From Limnoperna fortunei (lineage: Eukaryota > Mollusca > Bivalvia > Mytilida > Modiolidae): a stretch of DNA of 64,000 nt. A model generated the notes under the pieces. That model made no database searches. It saw only the letters and a program-made list of their open reading frames with translations, and was not told where the DNA came from. Positions within the stretch are counted from its first letter, which is position 1. Each line of letters opens with the position of its first letter. The stretch lies in contig OX104113.1 in NCBI GenBank assembly GCA_944474755.1, forward strand, positions 60,842,074-60,906,073, written 5' to 3'. Position numbers and translations under genes: made by a program. This document shows, piece by piece, positions 34,336 to 45,790 of the stretch.

Positions 34336-35021
34336 ATAACAGCTCTCCCCTGAAAAACCAGATGACTGATTTAGGATTAGACACTGCTTTAAAATTACTA
34401 AACGCTAATGCAGTTGTTGCTGGTGTAGCACTCGATAATAATAAAATAAACAAGAAAATTGATACGCCTATAGGTGGTGTATACGTTTCTGCAGGCAGTG
34501 ATGGATTTAGTGCTGGTACAAAAATTAAAGTTCCGATCGTTGGTGGTCTGGATGGGTCTATAGAAGTTGATCACGTTAACAAAAGTGTTAAGGCAGATGT
34601 TTCCTTAAATGTTAATGGGGTTGGAGAGATTGGGGGTCATGTAAATATGGACAAGGAAGGAAATGTAAGCGGAGGTGGTAAAGTTGGAATTTCTGTTGGT
34701 CCTATAGCACAAGTCGGAATGCACGTTGATGTTGATAAAGATCGTAATGTAAATGGGGGAGTCAATGCCAAAGCAAACTTTGGACCTGTTGGTGTTGGTG
34801 CCAAAGTTAATGTTGACCAAAACAAACAATTGTCAGGTGGTGTCAATGCTGAAGCTAATATTGGACCACTTGGAAGTGTAAGCGGCAGCATTGATGTTGA
34901 TAAGAATGGAAAGTTCAGTGGCAGTACAACTGTCGAGGGTAGTTTAGGTGACCATGTGAACGATAATGTTAATAAAAGTGGAAATGTAATGGGAGCTCCA
35001 ATTCTGAAGTCGAAGTTATAA
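34336..35021 (+). CDS. Last exon of the microexon gene: Gly/Val-rich repeat protein C-terminus
   Basis: The acceptor TTCTCGTTGTAG is like those of the microexons, and the exon opens with a degenerate decapeptide (phase-1 D, then NSSPLKNQ) before the methionine at 34362. The frame set by the microexons continues into this ORF with no stop. From that methionine there are 219 residues ending at TAA (35019-35021). Residues about 70-190 form four to five imperfect units of roughly 27 residues, each with a GP(I/V/L)xxV turn, a VxVDKxxxxSGG segment and alternating hydrophobic residues, suggesting a stacked beta structure. No transmembrane segment or cysteine is seen in this part. A signal peptide, if any, would be upstream of the window. 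The pattern loosely recalls glycine-rich antimicrobial or matrix proteins, but I do not recognise the family. Confidence 0.85.
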
Positions 35022-35362
35022 CATGTAATTAGTACGTATTTTACTATTTTACTTTTTATTTAAAATTTTAAAAATGAAATTTTCAAATGTGTCCACATTC
35101 TTATTGCTAATCACACAATTTACTACAAATGCCTATAAATCATGATTTAAGCATGAACGATCTCTTGTTAGAACTCCTTAGAATCGTTGTATACTTAAAC
35201 TTTATTGGTCGATTGTTAACATACATAATGAGACAAAAATAACGATATTCCAGGTCTAAATCGGGGAAACCCGAATTTCATATTTGTTTTCCTTTTTTTT
35301 AAATTATTTTGACATTTGTTTTTGTTTCAGCCTCGCTAATAATAGACCAAATGCAGACTTCA

Positions 35363-35368
35363 AATAAA
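35363..35368 (+). terminator. Candidate polyadenylation signal
   Basis: First clear AATAAA after the stop codon at 35021, about 340 bp downstream and followed by a GT-rich stretch (CTGTTTTGTGCAG). A TTTTGTTTCAG acceptor-like site at about 35320-35331 leaves open a spliced 3' UTR exon. The region 35022-35890 otherwise looks AT-rich and non-coding. Confidence 0.45.
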
Positions 35369-35904
35369 ACCACTGTTTTGTGCAGTATTGTCTGCCGCAT
35401 CTCTTTCATCCATTTAACATGATTTACATGGTAACTGCATACAATAATACTCTTAATAGTTGTTAGAAAATTGAATTATTAGATTTAGTAAGATTTTAAA
35501 ATTGTATTTACTTTATTTTTTACTTAGAACTGTAATACATTGAATTTACATCATTTGAATGCTTTATATATTCCGAAGATAGTATTTATTTAAATTTGTT
35601 ATTTATTAAAAATTGTACACGAAAATCTGATGAGAATTATAAATTTATTTCAGACTTTTTAATACTTTTTATGTGATTTATGCAATACTATTTTTTCAGT
35701 TAATTTCTAATATAATCTAATTATATTGACATTTTTAGTCATTACTATTAACTAATATATTCAGAAAATTATATTTGTAATTAATAACTCAAATTTATAC
35801 TTTGTGAAATAGGAAGAAATTGAGAATGAGATGTTTACATGGAGTGGAAATCTATACTAAAAATGAACATGTACGGATTTATGTTTTTTGTACGACATAT
35901 TAAA

Positions 35905-36843
35905 GGTGTGTTCCCCGAACGCCTACTGGATACAAACAACACCTCATTAGGTAGGGGGATTAAGGGGTCTATCAAGGGGAATGTCATAATTAGTTTACCT
36001 GTATTTACCTTGAAATTTATAATGAAGTATAGTAGACATTGAGAAAGAGGGGATGATTTTATTGACTGTAAAGACAAAGAAAAAAATTGTCGTTACAATA
36101 GCTTAAATAGCAATACCAAACTAAATGAAGTATGGTCCTGTATAAAAAAAGATGTTGGGTAAATCACCGGGAAAAAAAGAAATACCTGATTTAATTGCAA
36201 ATGGTATACATTTAGAAACCCCTATAGAAAAGCCATATCTGATACTAACAACAGTTCTACTTGTAAGGATAAACTATGTTATAATATGTTCAAGCACTTG
36301 TCAAATAACGTTAAAGGAACGTTACCAGACAGGCATCATCGACTGAATGACCTACGCCGACTCGGCATCAAAGCTCCTCAATCTCGAATAAGTGACAAAA
36401 TGACTCTGTGTTTAGTTTAGTGCTCTGGTTTTTTTTTTTTGGTTACTTAATTATTATTATTACATAGATGTATAGTGCTATATCATGAAATAGTTGTAAT
36501 GAATTTAATTTAATTTAATAAAATGTATGAATGAAGTATTTTCTTTAGTTTGAATTTGTTTTCAACCTTACATTTGTCTGCTACCATATTCCATACTTAA
36601 AAAAACCATAAAAACACAAAAACGTACATGTATATATATTTCACAAGTGAAAAATTCAAAATTATTCAAATATGTAAATACCTATATTATATTATGAAAT
36701 TCCTAATACTTTTCTAATTTGATATTTTACCTATGCTAAAAACAGGTGACACTAAATTAGACACCCCTTAGAAGGCCCCTTAATCCCATACATTAATTAG
36801 ATGTTTTTTTTAATCCAGTAGGCGTTCGGGGAATAAACCATAT
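35905..36843. mobile_element. TIR-type element with about 100-bp inverted repeats
   Basis: The left arm (about 35905-36008) and right arm (about 36735-36843) are inverted copies sharing TTCCCCGAACGCCTACTGGA, GGGATTAAGGGG and an ACCTGT segment, with many substitutions elsewhere. The interior (36060-36530) carries a retroelement fragment. The ends and target duplication could not be fixed. Confidence 0.6.
36060..36530 (+). pseudogene. LINE-like fragment inside the TIR element
   Basis: Translated pieces such as MLGKSPGKKEIPDL followed by NGIHLETPIEK (36152-36220) resemble the linker before the reverse transcriptase domain in molluscan LINEs. Stops follow quickly and no RT motif is present. An AATAAA occurs at about 36518. 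Confidence 0.35.
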
Positions 36844-36847
36844 TAAA

Positions 36848-37246
36848 ACTGCTTAATATATAATTTTTTAGTTAAAAAACTGTGCGAACTGTAATTAACA
36901 ATTATTTCCTTAAGTTGTTCAATTATAATTTAATTATAATTGCGTTTTATCAATGTAATTATTATAATTGTTTTTATAACTAATTGAAATATTAAAATTA
37001 CCCAATGAATAATGGCTTTGTAAATTTGTTTTCGCAAAATCCCCTCTTTCATGTGTTCCGCTTTTTTGTTGGTTTCTCAGCGAATAAAATATACAAAAAA
37101 ATGCTACTGCCGTACAACTCAACAGAATAAATACTGTACTTATATTATCTCAGTGAATGTGGTAAAATTAATTGTAACACACGCTGTGTTTAAGTGTATT
37201 TAATTGTATTAAAAAAAAAACACTTGTAATATACACTGAAAATTGA
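36848..37246. other. AT-rich spacer, nothing recognised
   Basis: Contains only short AT-rich inverted repeats such as AATTATAATTTAATTATAATT near 36920-36942. Confidence 0.5.
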
Positions 37247-37520
37247 TTGATTTACTCATGCTTAACGTCCAACAAGCAGTATTTCATTTATTTTCAGGAC
37301 AAAACCAAGTCAACAAACAATAAATTAACGTGAAAAATAATGAATCAAGGGAAGCAAAATTGTGTTTGCCACGGGACAAGTATAGTTTGTGGTAGAGACG
37401 AAGAATTTATCCCTTCGTAGCTTCTCGATTTGCCTACTTCGAAATCTACCCAAGGGGTGTTTATCGTGCGAGGAGCGTGCTACTCTCTTAACACGTCGCT
37501 TACTACAGTCCGCAGTCTTG
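37247..37520 (-). mobile_element. SINE-like dispersed repeat R2, copy 2
   Basis: Reverse orientation. The tail (TTGATTTACTCATGCTTAACG, then AAGCAGTATTTCA and TTTTCAGGACAA) is at the left, and the body with TTTATCGTGCGAGGAGCGTG at about 37457-37478. More diverged than the copy at 45371. Confidence 0.55.
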
Positions 37521-40500
37521 CTTTTCGAATAATATATAATCTGACAACTCATCAATAAGACGCTTCCGCCATCTGGGGGGAGGCTATGGACAGCTCTTGG
37601 GTCGACCACTTAATGTAAAGATTGGTATAAAAAAATCCTTCACTTTGCATTCAACAAAAAAGTCAATGTGTTAGTATTTAATTAATTCATCAAAACTGAA
37701 TGAATAATTTTTTAGCAGATAATTTGTCCTAAGTTTGATTGATCTGACTGTTGCATTAAATATCGTTTGCCAGTTAATATATGACGAGAACATATTGAGT
37801 GATAAATACATACATCAAGGAAACGCTTGGAAGTTTCTAAACCACGCACTGCTTCAATCTTCTTTGACATAACTTTCGTTCAGCTAGGGGTTAGGCATTT
37901 GAGAACGTTGCTTCCGCGCATTTGTAGGACATAGTCCGTTGAGTTCTTCGATCATGCTATTCCAAAGTCCGGTCTTCGACCAACCAAGGCTCTTTGTTTC
38001 GGTAGCTGACATCTCCTACCTTACAAAAATCTTTATATCATATATAATAAATAATGCAATGGGAACTAAAATAAGTTTATTTAATACTGATAATTGTTCA
38101 GTTTGTAAAATATTTGGACCTTAATGTGTACTATACATGCATGCTGTGCGAGATTTTTGCAAAGTGTTAAAGGAATGACAAAATTTACAAAAATACAACA
38201 ACAGAGAAGCAATAAATCATTAGTTTATTGTCTTTTAACGGAAAGCGCGATTATCATCAATGATCAAATCATATACAGTGGATGATAATTATCAAACAAA
38301 CAAGATTCATATACATGTACTGATAATGCACGAAGATTTACTGCATAACAAGTCATTATAAATTTACCTACGATTAAGAATGTGTTTCTGACTTTCAGCA
38401 ATTTTTTCGGAGGGGGAAGGTAGTCGTAGCATCTAATGAACCCCCTCCCATATCTCTGTAAGAAACAATGTCAGATTGGAGTCGAGCACACATTGCTTGA
38501 CCTCACAACCTAAGTGTTGACATAGTAGTTCACGTTATTTTAGCCTTGGTTTTGTGTATTGAACGCCACATATAACAAACGTATTTCGTATTTCAGTAAT
38601 ATTGCGGCAACCTTTTTCGAAGGTGCACAAATTGAACAGCACTGGTTGTGCATGTATGTGCGTCGATGATAGCCGAACATTTTTTTTTTAAATATAAGTT
38701 TATTTATTTCCGTAATGAAAAAATTATAAAAAGTTCATTTATTTCTGTAATTTACAAGAAGATACGTAACAATGCCTCGGACCCCTTTTGTTTAACTTTT
38801 ACACAGTTATTTTTCAAAAGAATTGCATAAAATAATAGAACTACAATAGTGTTGATATATTGTAAAAAGACATAAAGAAATTCTTACTATTTTTAATGTA
38901 TAGTAGTTCAGAGTGACCCGGCATATTAATGCTTTTCTCTTTAATATATCTAAGCAGTTTCTACTGTAAATCTGTTTATTGATACTATTTTAAAAGGTTA
39001 ATTTTCAAAGCCATTTAATGTAGAAGAGGGTCTTTTTAACTGTATAAAGTGGAAAGCCTATTATTAGTTCAGTAGAATGAATGAACTTATATTTTTCACA
39101 ACTTTTTGTCATAGCCAGCGAAATCAAATACGAGGATCAAGAAAACATAGTCTGTTTTGTACAGTATGAAAACAAACAAAAAAGCCGAACAAACAAAGAT
39201 TTATGTGAAATTATACTTCAAATCCCCACCCCGCATGTTCTGCACCTGTTTTCTTACTTATTTTTGAAACACGATTAATTGAAAATGTTATTACTTTTTC
39301 CATTTTTCGATAGTATACAGAATGCAATGGTTTTGTAGGCGTACTGAAAAGAAGACTATAAATTGAAGACAAAACAAACCTAATACTATACTAAAAGAAT
39401 GTACATCAAACAAATACATTGGCTGAAGACGTAAGGCAACTGAAGTCCGTCCAAGACAACTTTGAAAAGTACTTGTTCAAACTTAGCAACAACAGTTTTT
39501 AGCAAGACGATGGATAATATTAGAAAACGTGTAGACATCCGACTGTTTGCGAGCAAAAACAGCACACTTAAATTAATTTTCACACCAAACTTTAAAAGAA
39601 CACCCGTATTAAAAGTTCCGGTGATTAAAAATTGTGTTTGACGAGTCAGTCTACCTATAGATTTTGTCATTCGATCTGTTCGATTCGAAAAGCTTGATGG
39701 TAGATTTTAGAAAGTTATAGGCGTCTATGCAAGTCTCTACCTCATTATATCAAGTTTGTTTCTTTAAATATTCTGTCTCGTATTATCCTTGATCCTTCAT
39801 CGCTTTGATTTTCTTTGAATGGTGTTATCAATGCTGACAGCTGCAATGTTCCAGACACCATTATTTGTAGCAACGATTTACCACGCACTGCAACGTTGTA
39901 TCAAACACATTAGCCATTAATCATTAACCATATACCAGTACCAATTCCATTTTGATCATATAGTGTTCATTGTTAATTCTTCTTGCAACCATTGTGAGAT
40001 TAAAAACTGGGTAAATGCTACCATTCATCCCCGTTATACCAGTTGTGAAAATGCTTTAACACTCTGTAGACGGGATCATCACCCTCAAAATTCATTAACA
40101 CATAAGCCACCTTGTAATACTTGGTTTTGACTACCTGAACCCTTTGTTTACCTCCCCATTTTGCTAATTATCTATGTCTATACCTTTCAAAACACTTAAG
40201 AGAAAAAATATAAATTGGCCCAACATATTGCAGTTGCAAAATAAATAATTGAATATAACAAATTAGGCAGTTCATAATCGGTTGAAATTTTTTGTAAGTC
40301 TTCAACCCTAGATGTCACATTGTTCATTGAAATATGTTCAATATCTTTCAATTCATGTGGCAACTTTATCATATTATACTTTTTAAAAAAATCCAGTTTG
40401 ACCTCTTTTGCAATAACTTGAACGAAAGGTATCAACATAATCACACCGACTTTGCTGGCTATAAAAAGGTAATAAAGTCATGTGATCATTATTAGTAGTA

Positions 40501-40688
40501 TATGTTTCATTTAAAGTAATTTATCCTAAATACTTTTTTATTACTTGACGTTTTCGTTGAACCTTGACAAACTACAACTTTTGTAGTGATTACATAAGAA
40601 CTAGACGGTATGCTTTGAGCCAATTGCAAAATAGAGACTGATTCTGTTAAAGTTTTGGTAATTCCTTTCAACAAAGTTATGAAAACTC
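37521..40688. other. Intergenic AT-rich stretch, no gene recognised
   Basis: Only short open frames without domain-like sequence are present, for example the 94-codon minus-strand frame at 39386-39670. No splice-linked exon chain, RNA gene or clear mobile element was seen. Confidence 0.45.
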
Positions 40689-40818
40689 GGGAAAACTGCA
40701 AACTAGACTTTACGACAAACGTGATGACTTCAACTCTCCAATCGCGTGAACTTCCCGTTCATCGAAAGCACCATTTCAGCAGCTCCTGCGTATGGTGTGA
40801 ACATTTCCCATTATGTTT
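40689..40818 (+). pseudogene. Short Penelope-like fragment
   Basis: Nucleotide words CTAGACTTTACGACAAACGT and CAGCAGCTCCTGCGTATGG match the LYDKRDDF to YGVY part of the fragment at 30571-31260. Frameshifted. Confidence 0.6.
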
Positions 40819-43289
40819 AGCGCCTAATATTTTTATATACGGAATCTAACAATTCTTTCACTACAAAAAGGAAAACAGAATGATCTAACGTTTTGTGTTT
40901 AACGCCGTTTTCGACAATTTTAAATGACGTCCACTGTTTATTAGGTCCCTCGTGCGTAAATTCGAACAACAAAACCCGATAAGTAACTTTGACATTTTAA
41001 TGTTAAACCGCCTGTAGTCCTGAAGACAATAACAAAAGCATGTTTTAATTCCTCCTAAAATTTACTTTTGCCATTTAAAAATCCATGTTTTTTGTAAACT
41101 TCAAACACATAAGTTTAAGTTAAATAAGTAGTAAATCACCTGTTTTACTATTTGTTAGTTTAACTTCATCTCCCATCCCCACCAAAAAGAGAAAGAAAAA
41201 ATGTTATCATGTTCTGAACTAGAATGGATAAACGGTCTGTCACCATTACAATTGACTTTAGAATTGCGCAGATGAAACTTCCATAAATTCTGATATTAAT
41301 ATTCATAAATGTTTGTTATAAAAGTTATTCGTTTTAATTTTATTTCTGAAGTCTTATACGCACACGCGTTTAAAATAAAACAACTTTCAAATATCGGTTA
41401 CGTATACTACTCCAGTAACCAGTATTTTGACCATATAATTCTTCAGTCAAGACACTTCATTCAGGACATAAGAACATATAAAATACGTTATATGTATGAA
41501 ATTGATTTATTTGCACAAGCTAAGGACAATTTCGTTTCAATACAGAGCGAGTCGATTTCAATACAACTCAAGTCAGGCATTTAGTGTCCTTCGTTATTTT
41601 TTTATTTAGTAATTAATGTTTTCACACTAATTGGTTTTCTTTATAAGTTAAGGAACAGTTTGTGAAATTAAGTTTCAGTTCGACTTACAAAAATCAATAT
41701 GGAGTACGTAAAAATAATTAAATAAGTAAGTATTTTCTTATATATGTAGTTTTTATTTTTAAATTTAATTAAATCGCATTGAAAAGATTTTTTTTAAATG
41801 TTAAAAAGACTTCTTAAAAGTAAGAAAAAAGAGTTACATGACCAATTTCTCATTGTACGCTTCAGTAGACTCGCTAGACCCAATTGTTTGTATAAATATT
41901 TACATTTTGCATGTATGTGTTTCGGGAAATTTATATTAAAATATGTGTTTAGATTTCAATCAAAGTTTCTGTTCATAAGTCTTTATAAAATATTTTGAAT
42001 TGGAATAAATTTCATGACTTAAATATTGTTTAAATTATGAAATAAAAAAGATTGCAAAACGACCGAAAACATACCAACATACAAACTTAAAAGTTATTAT
42101 AGTTAACCATTGTAAAGTTTTGTAGGGCTTGAATTAGTAACGTAATTTAATTACGCTTTTCGTCGATAGTTAATTATTTTTTTTATTGGATAATAAGGTT
42201 TAAGGCTAATGTACAACAAGATTACCTTTCTAAAAAGCTAGACGTCTCTTAGCTGCATTACCCATTTTATGGATATTATAAAATTATCTGTTGTTTGTAA
42301 TTTATATGTAGGATATGTAAGCATTGTACCTTTTAAGGACATTGTTTACGCTTACCTATTAACCAATGGTGTTTGAGAGATTTAAATACCTGTCGCCACA
42401 CGGGGTTTTTGAATTTTGAAAAATAATTAGGGGTAACTAGGGATACTTTTAGGTTCTGGTCTGCGGACGGAGATTTGAAAACCCAAACTGTTTATATATT
42501 TTCAAACGTTATGAAATGGGACCTAATCTTATATTGAATTATTAAATCAAACCTATTCATATGTTTTATTACTGCACATCCCCATTGACAAAATAGTCCA
42601 TTCACCACAAACATGATCAAGTGATGTTAATGGAACACTTTGTTTGTAAAATCACTGTGGTTTACATGGATTTAAGATGAGAATTGAAGCATGGATATAT
42701 TTAGATAATTTACAACTACCCAATGATACATTTTTCAATGAAAAAAGCCACCGTTTCATATATTTTCGGGCCGCACATCCGTATTACCCTATATATATTA
42801 AGTTACCCCCCCCCCCCCCCCCCGTGATCAAAAATTTACTCCCTGAACTAATGTTCGAAATAAGCGGTAAAAATATGTGTTGTTCTATTTGCATCAATAT
42901 CACGAAAATAAAGATATATAAAATATCATTTTTTTCCCAAACAGCTTTAAAGATAAGGTAGTTTTTGGTGCAAAGTTTACCTTTTCACGTGATTGTCGTA
43001 TATTTGTCGCGTTGCACTCTCTTGTTCTGGTCTGATTAATTACATGTATATATATGTCTCTGATTACAATTAAAATCAGTATTCGCTTTCCACCAATGTG
43101 GGACGCACACGGCAGCTCCGTGGGTAGGGCAATAGGATTCGTCACCAGTACTCAATCTACAGCACTGGAGAATGTAAACAAAACACGATTCCTTTAACTT
43201 AACAAGGAAGCACGCTAAAAGTGTATATCTTTAAATAAGATTTAATTGTTTTAATATTTAAAAAAAAAAAAATTGCATCCTGCGCTTTC
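40819..43289. other. Intergenic AT-rich stretch with a poly-C tract
   Basis: A run of C residues at about 42806-42823 is the only striking simple sequence. Open frames such as 41309-41584 have no recognisable domain. Confidence 0.45.
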
Positions 43290-43535
43290 AGGTTATAATA
43301 CGACAACCGTGATCGCAGACTATAGCGAGTGGCTGTGCTTGCCACGGTCTTGGAAATTTAACATTCCGTTGTTGAGTAAGATCATTATAGCAATAAAAGG
43401 CTAAATTCTCCATTCTTACCAAACTCTCCATTTTCCGGTAGCAGTCACAATTTTCCGTTTCTTGGTCCCTCCCCATCACCCAAAATGATTCAGTGTTTAC
43501 TAACTTGTTCTTGTTCTGAATGTTAAGTCAATCCA
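43290..43535 (+). mobile_element. SINE-like dispersed repeat R2, copy 3
   Basis: Body words AAAAGGCTAAATTCTCC, CGGTAGCAGTCACAATTTTC and CTTGTTCTTGTTCTGAAT match the R2 copies at 33691 and 45371. The characteristic tail is missing after TGTTCTGAAT. Confidence 0.5.
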
Positions 43536-43684
43536 TCAGTGCCGTTGAGCATTGATAATCTGTTTTATAGTACAGAGCAAACATAACACACAGGTCTTTT
43601 CTTTTCGCTTGCTGCAAATTCGCACCAAACGTTTAACAAATTAACGCAAAAAGGTCAAGATATTTAGTCATCTAGTATTGATCA

Positions 43685-43850
43685 CCGACGTGTTAACAAT
43701 ACGAGTTCAAATCTGACTTCAGGTATAGTGTGTGATAAACCCCGGATTGCCAGTTTCCTTCCATGGTCGAGGGGGTTGTCCAAGTACTCCCAAATAAAAA
43801 CTGGACGCCGTGTTACAGCAAAAGGTTGATAAAACATCATTCAAAGAAAT
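43685..43850 (+). mobile_element. SINE fragment, same core type as 22471
   Basis: Box B-like GAGTTCAAATCTGACT near 43704, then GATTGCCAGTTTCC, a diverged core GTCGAGGGGGTTGTCC, and AAAAACTGGACGCC followed by a TTGATAAAACATCATTCAAA tail. Confidence 0.55.
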
Positions 43851-45060
43851 ATACATACATCCACAACTAGTATTGGTAATTTGTTTGTATGTTTTTTTTT
43901 AACATTAACATAATACACAATTAATTGTAAGGCCCCTTGTAATTAATACGACAATTATTTGTAAGTTGCAAAACAATTCATGACGTTATCTTCTTAAAAT
44001 TGTCTTTTGATTTTGACAAATCCCGATGATATAGTGCTAAACACGTTAGAATCCGCACGATTTGTCTTGTATTGAACAGGGGGGGTGATGCGGGCGGTGT
44101 TTGTATAAGAGAGGAGCGGGCAAAAGGGGGGGGGGGGCTGGTTCCCCTTATTGGTACCAAGTTTAGATTGATATTGTGCAAAATTTAATGATTATCTGGA
44201 AAATTAATATTGCGTCGCCATATCCCTCCCATATTGCTAAGACAAACTAATTTAAAATGGCCACAGATAATATGAAAAAATTACATATTAAAAGTCATTA
44301 ACCGAGTTACTGCTAATATGAAAGAAAAGGCGTTTATGCGGAAATTTAAGCCACAATTTACATATGTAGCATAGTTATAACACTTAATTCCTTGTCCTAA
44401 TATTGAAATTTTAAATGCAAATGTTTGAGAAGATTTAAAAGCAAAACACATTTCCTTGTGGTTTTAATTAATGTGTCTGCGAAAGTCTTAATGAAATATT
44501 TTACACTTTTAAATTTTATTGAATTTAAAAAAAAAATATTTTATTTTATCCATTCAAAAGCAATTTAAAGTAGCAGAATGTTATTTTAGGTCCGGTCTTT
44601 CTTCCAAAACCATAAATCTAAATGGATTTAAAAAGAAGTGTATCTCAATTTACCTATACAATGATTCCACCTATTTAATTGAAAAGAGGCGTGTACGGTG
44701 CATGCAGTAAAACTTGGGATTGTATTTGTTGTACTTTTATATGTTGCACTTTTATGATCGACACTTCTTCTTTTGTATACAGAACGGTGGTTTAGGCATA
44801 TTACATGTCACAGTCAAGAACAAATAATATATAAAAATTGCACGCTTATCACAAATCACAGTGAAGAAAATAACAGTAACGGAACTTAAAAAAGCCCAAT
44901 ACTACTTCTAATTGATCCGAAATATCTGACCTGTCCCCCCCTTATGTGTATAAAGTCTCCAATTTCGTCTAAATGAAAATCTCGCTAAATGTAAATAGTA
45001 TGTTAGAATGTTTTGCCCCTTGAAAACATCTCAAGACACTTATAAACGTGTGTCTCGTTA
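43851..45060. other. Intergenic stretch with a G-rich tract
   Basis: G-runs at about 44080-44140 are the main feature. Open frames here are short and without domain-like sequence. Confidence 0.45.
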
Positions 45061-45790
45061 TTGGTACAATTTCTTAGGGTAAACTTATAAACAAAGGTTA
45101 CAAGAAAAAACGACTCGTCAGCGTCTTTAATAAGTTTTACTATAGATACCACTTCTTTGTCGAAAAATATTTTATCTCTTTTGAAAATATGGTTGCATAT
45201 AGTTTTTGAACTGTACAGTGCGTGTGCTACGATGATTATTCGATACACCTATTAGTGACTAGTGGTATATGATACCTATCTATTTTAATCAACAACAAAC
45301 TAACATACTACAGTAATGGAAGCGGGAGTTTTGGCTTGCCATAAAACATGGTTTATCCCACCATTTCTTATGATTGATTGATTGGATGTTTGTTTACGTC
45401 CAGCGAGCAGTATTTCAGCTATATTCAGGACAAGAATAAGTTAAAAAACAATAAATCAATGGAAAAAGGGGTGGGATGGGACACAGTGAACAAAATTTTG
45501 ACTGCCACTGGAAAACTACGGAGTATTGGGTAGGGTCGGAGAATTTAGCCTTTTGTAGCGGCTACAATGAGCCTACTCTTTTTCGAAATCTACAATAGGG
45601 GTCTTTATCGTGCAAGGAGCGTGAAATGCCTGTACCAAGTCAGGACCATTGCTGTAGTTACTATATTTTTGGTTGTTTGTTCTGGATTTTGCCGCTTTCT
45701 CGGACTTTGATTTGTGGATTGTCTTTATGACAGTTTCCTCTTTGTTCAGTATTTTATTATTTTTACCTTCATGTATCCTAAATTGCATGC
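45061..45790. repeat. Dispersed repeat R3, copy 2, split by R2
   Basis: Sequence matching 32458-32900 is continuous from 45061 to about 45370 (CCACCATTTCTTA) and resumes at about 45628 (CTGTACCAAGTCAGGACC). The middle is an R2 element. Confidence 0.7.
45371..45627 (-). mobile_element. SINE-like dispersed repeat R2, copy 4, nested in R3
   Basis: Best preserved R2 copy, reversed: GATTGATTGGATG tail, CCAGCGAGCAGTATTTCAGC, the TGACTGCCACTGG body, TTTTGTAGCGGCTACA and the head TTTATCGTGCAAGGAGCG. It lies inside R3, so it inserted later than R3. Confidence 0.7.

Noticed and set aside
34605..34891. Minus-strand ORFs opposite the last exon
   Set aside because: They are shadows of the repeated Gly/Val-rich coding sequence.
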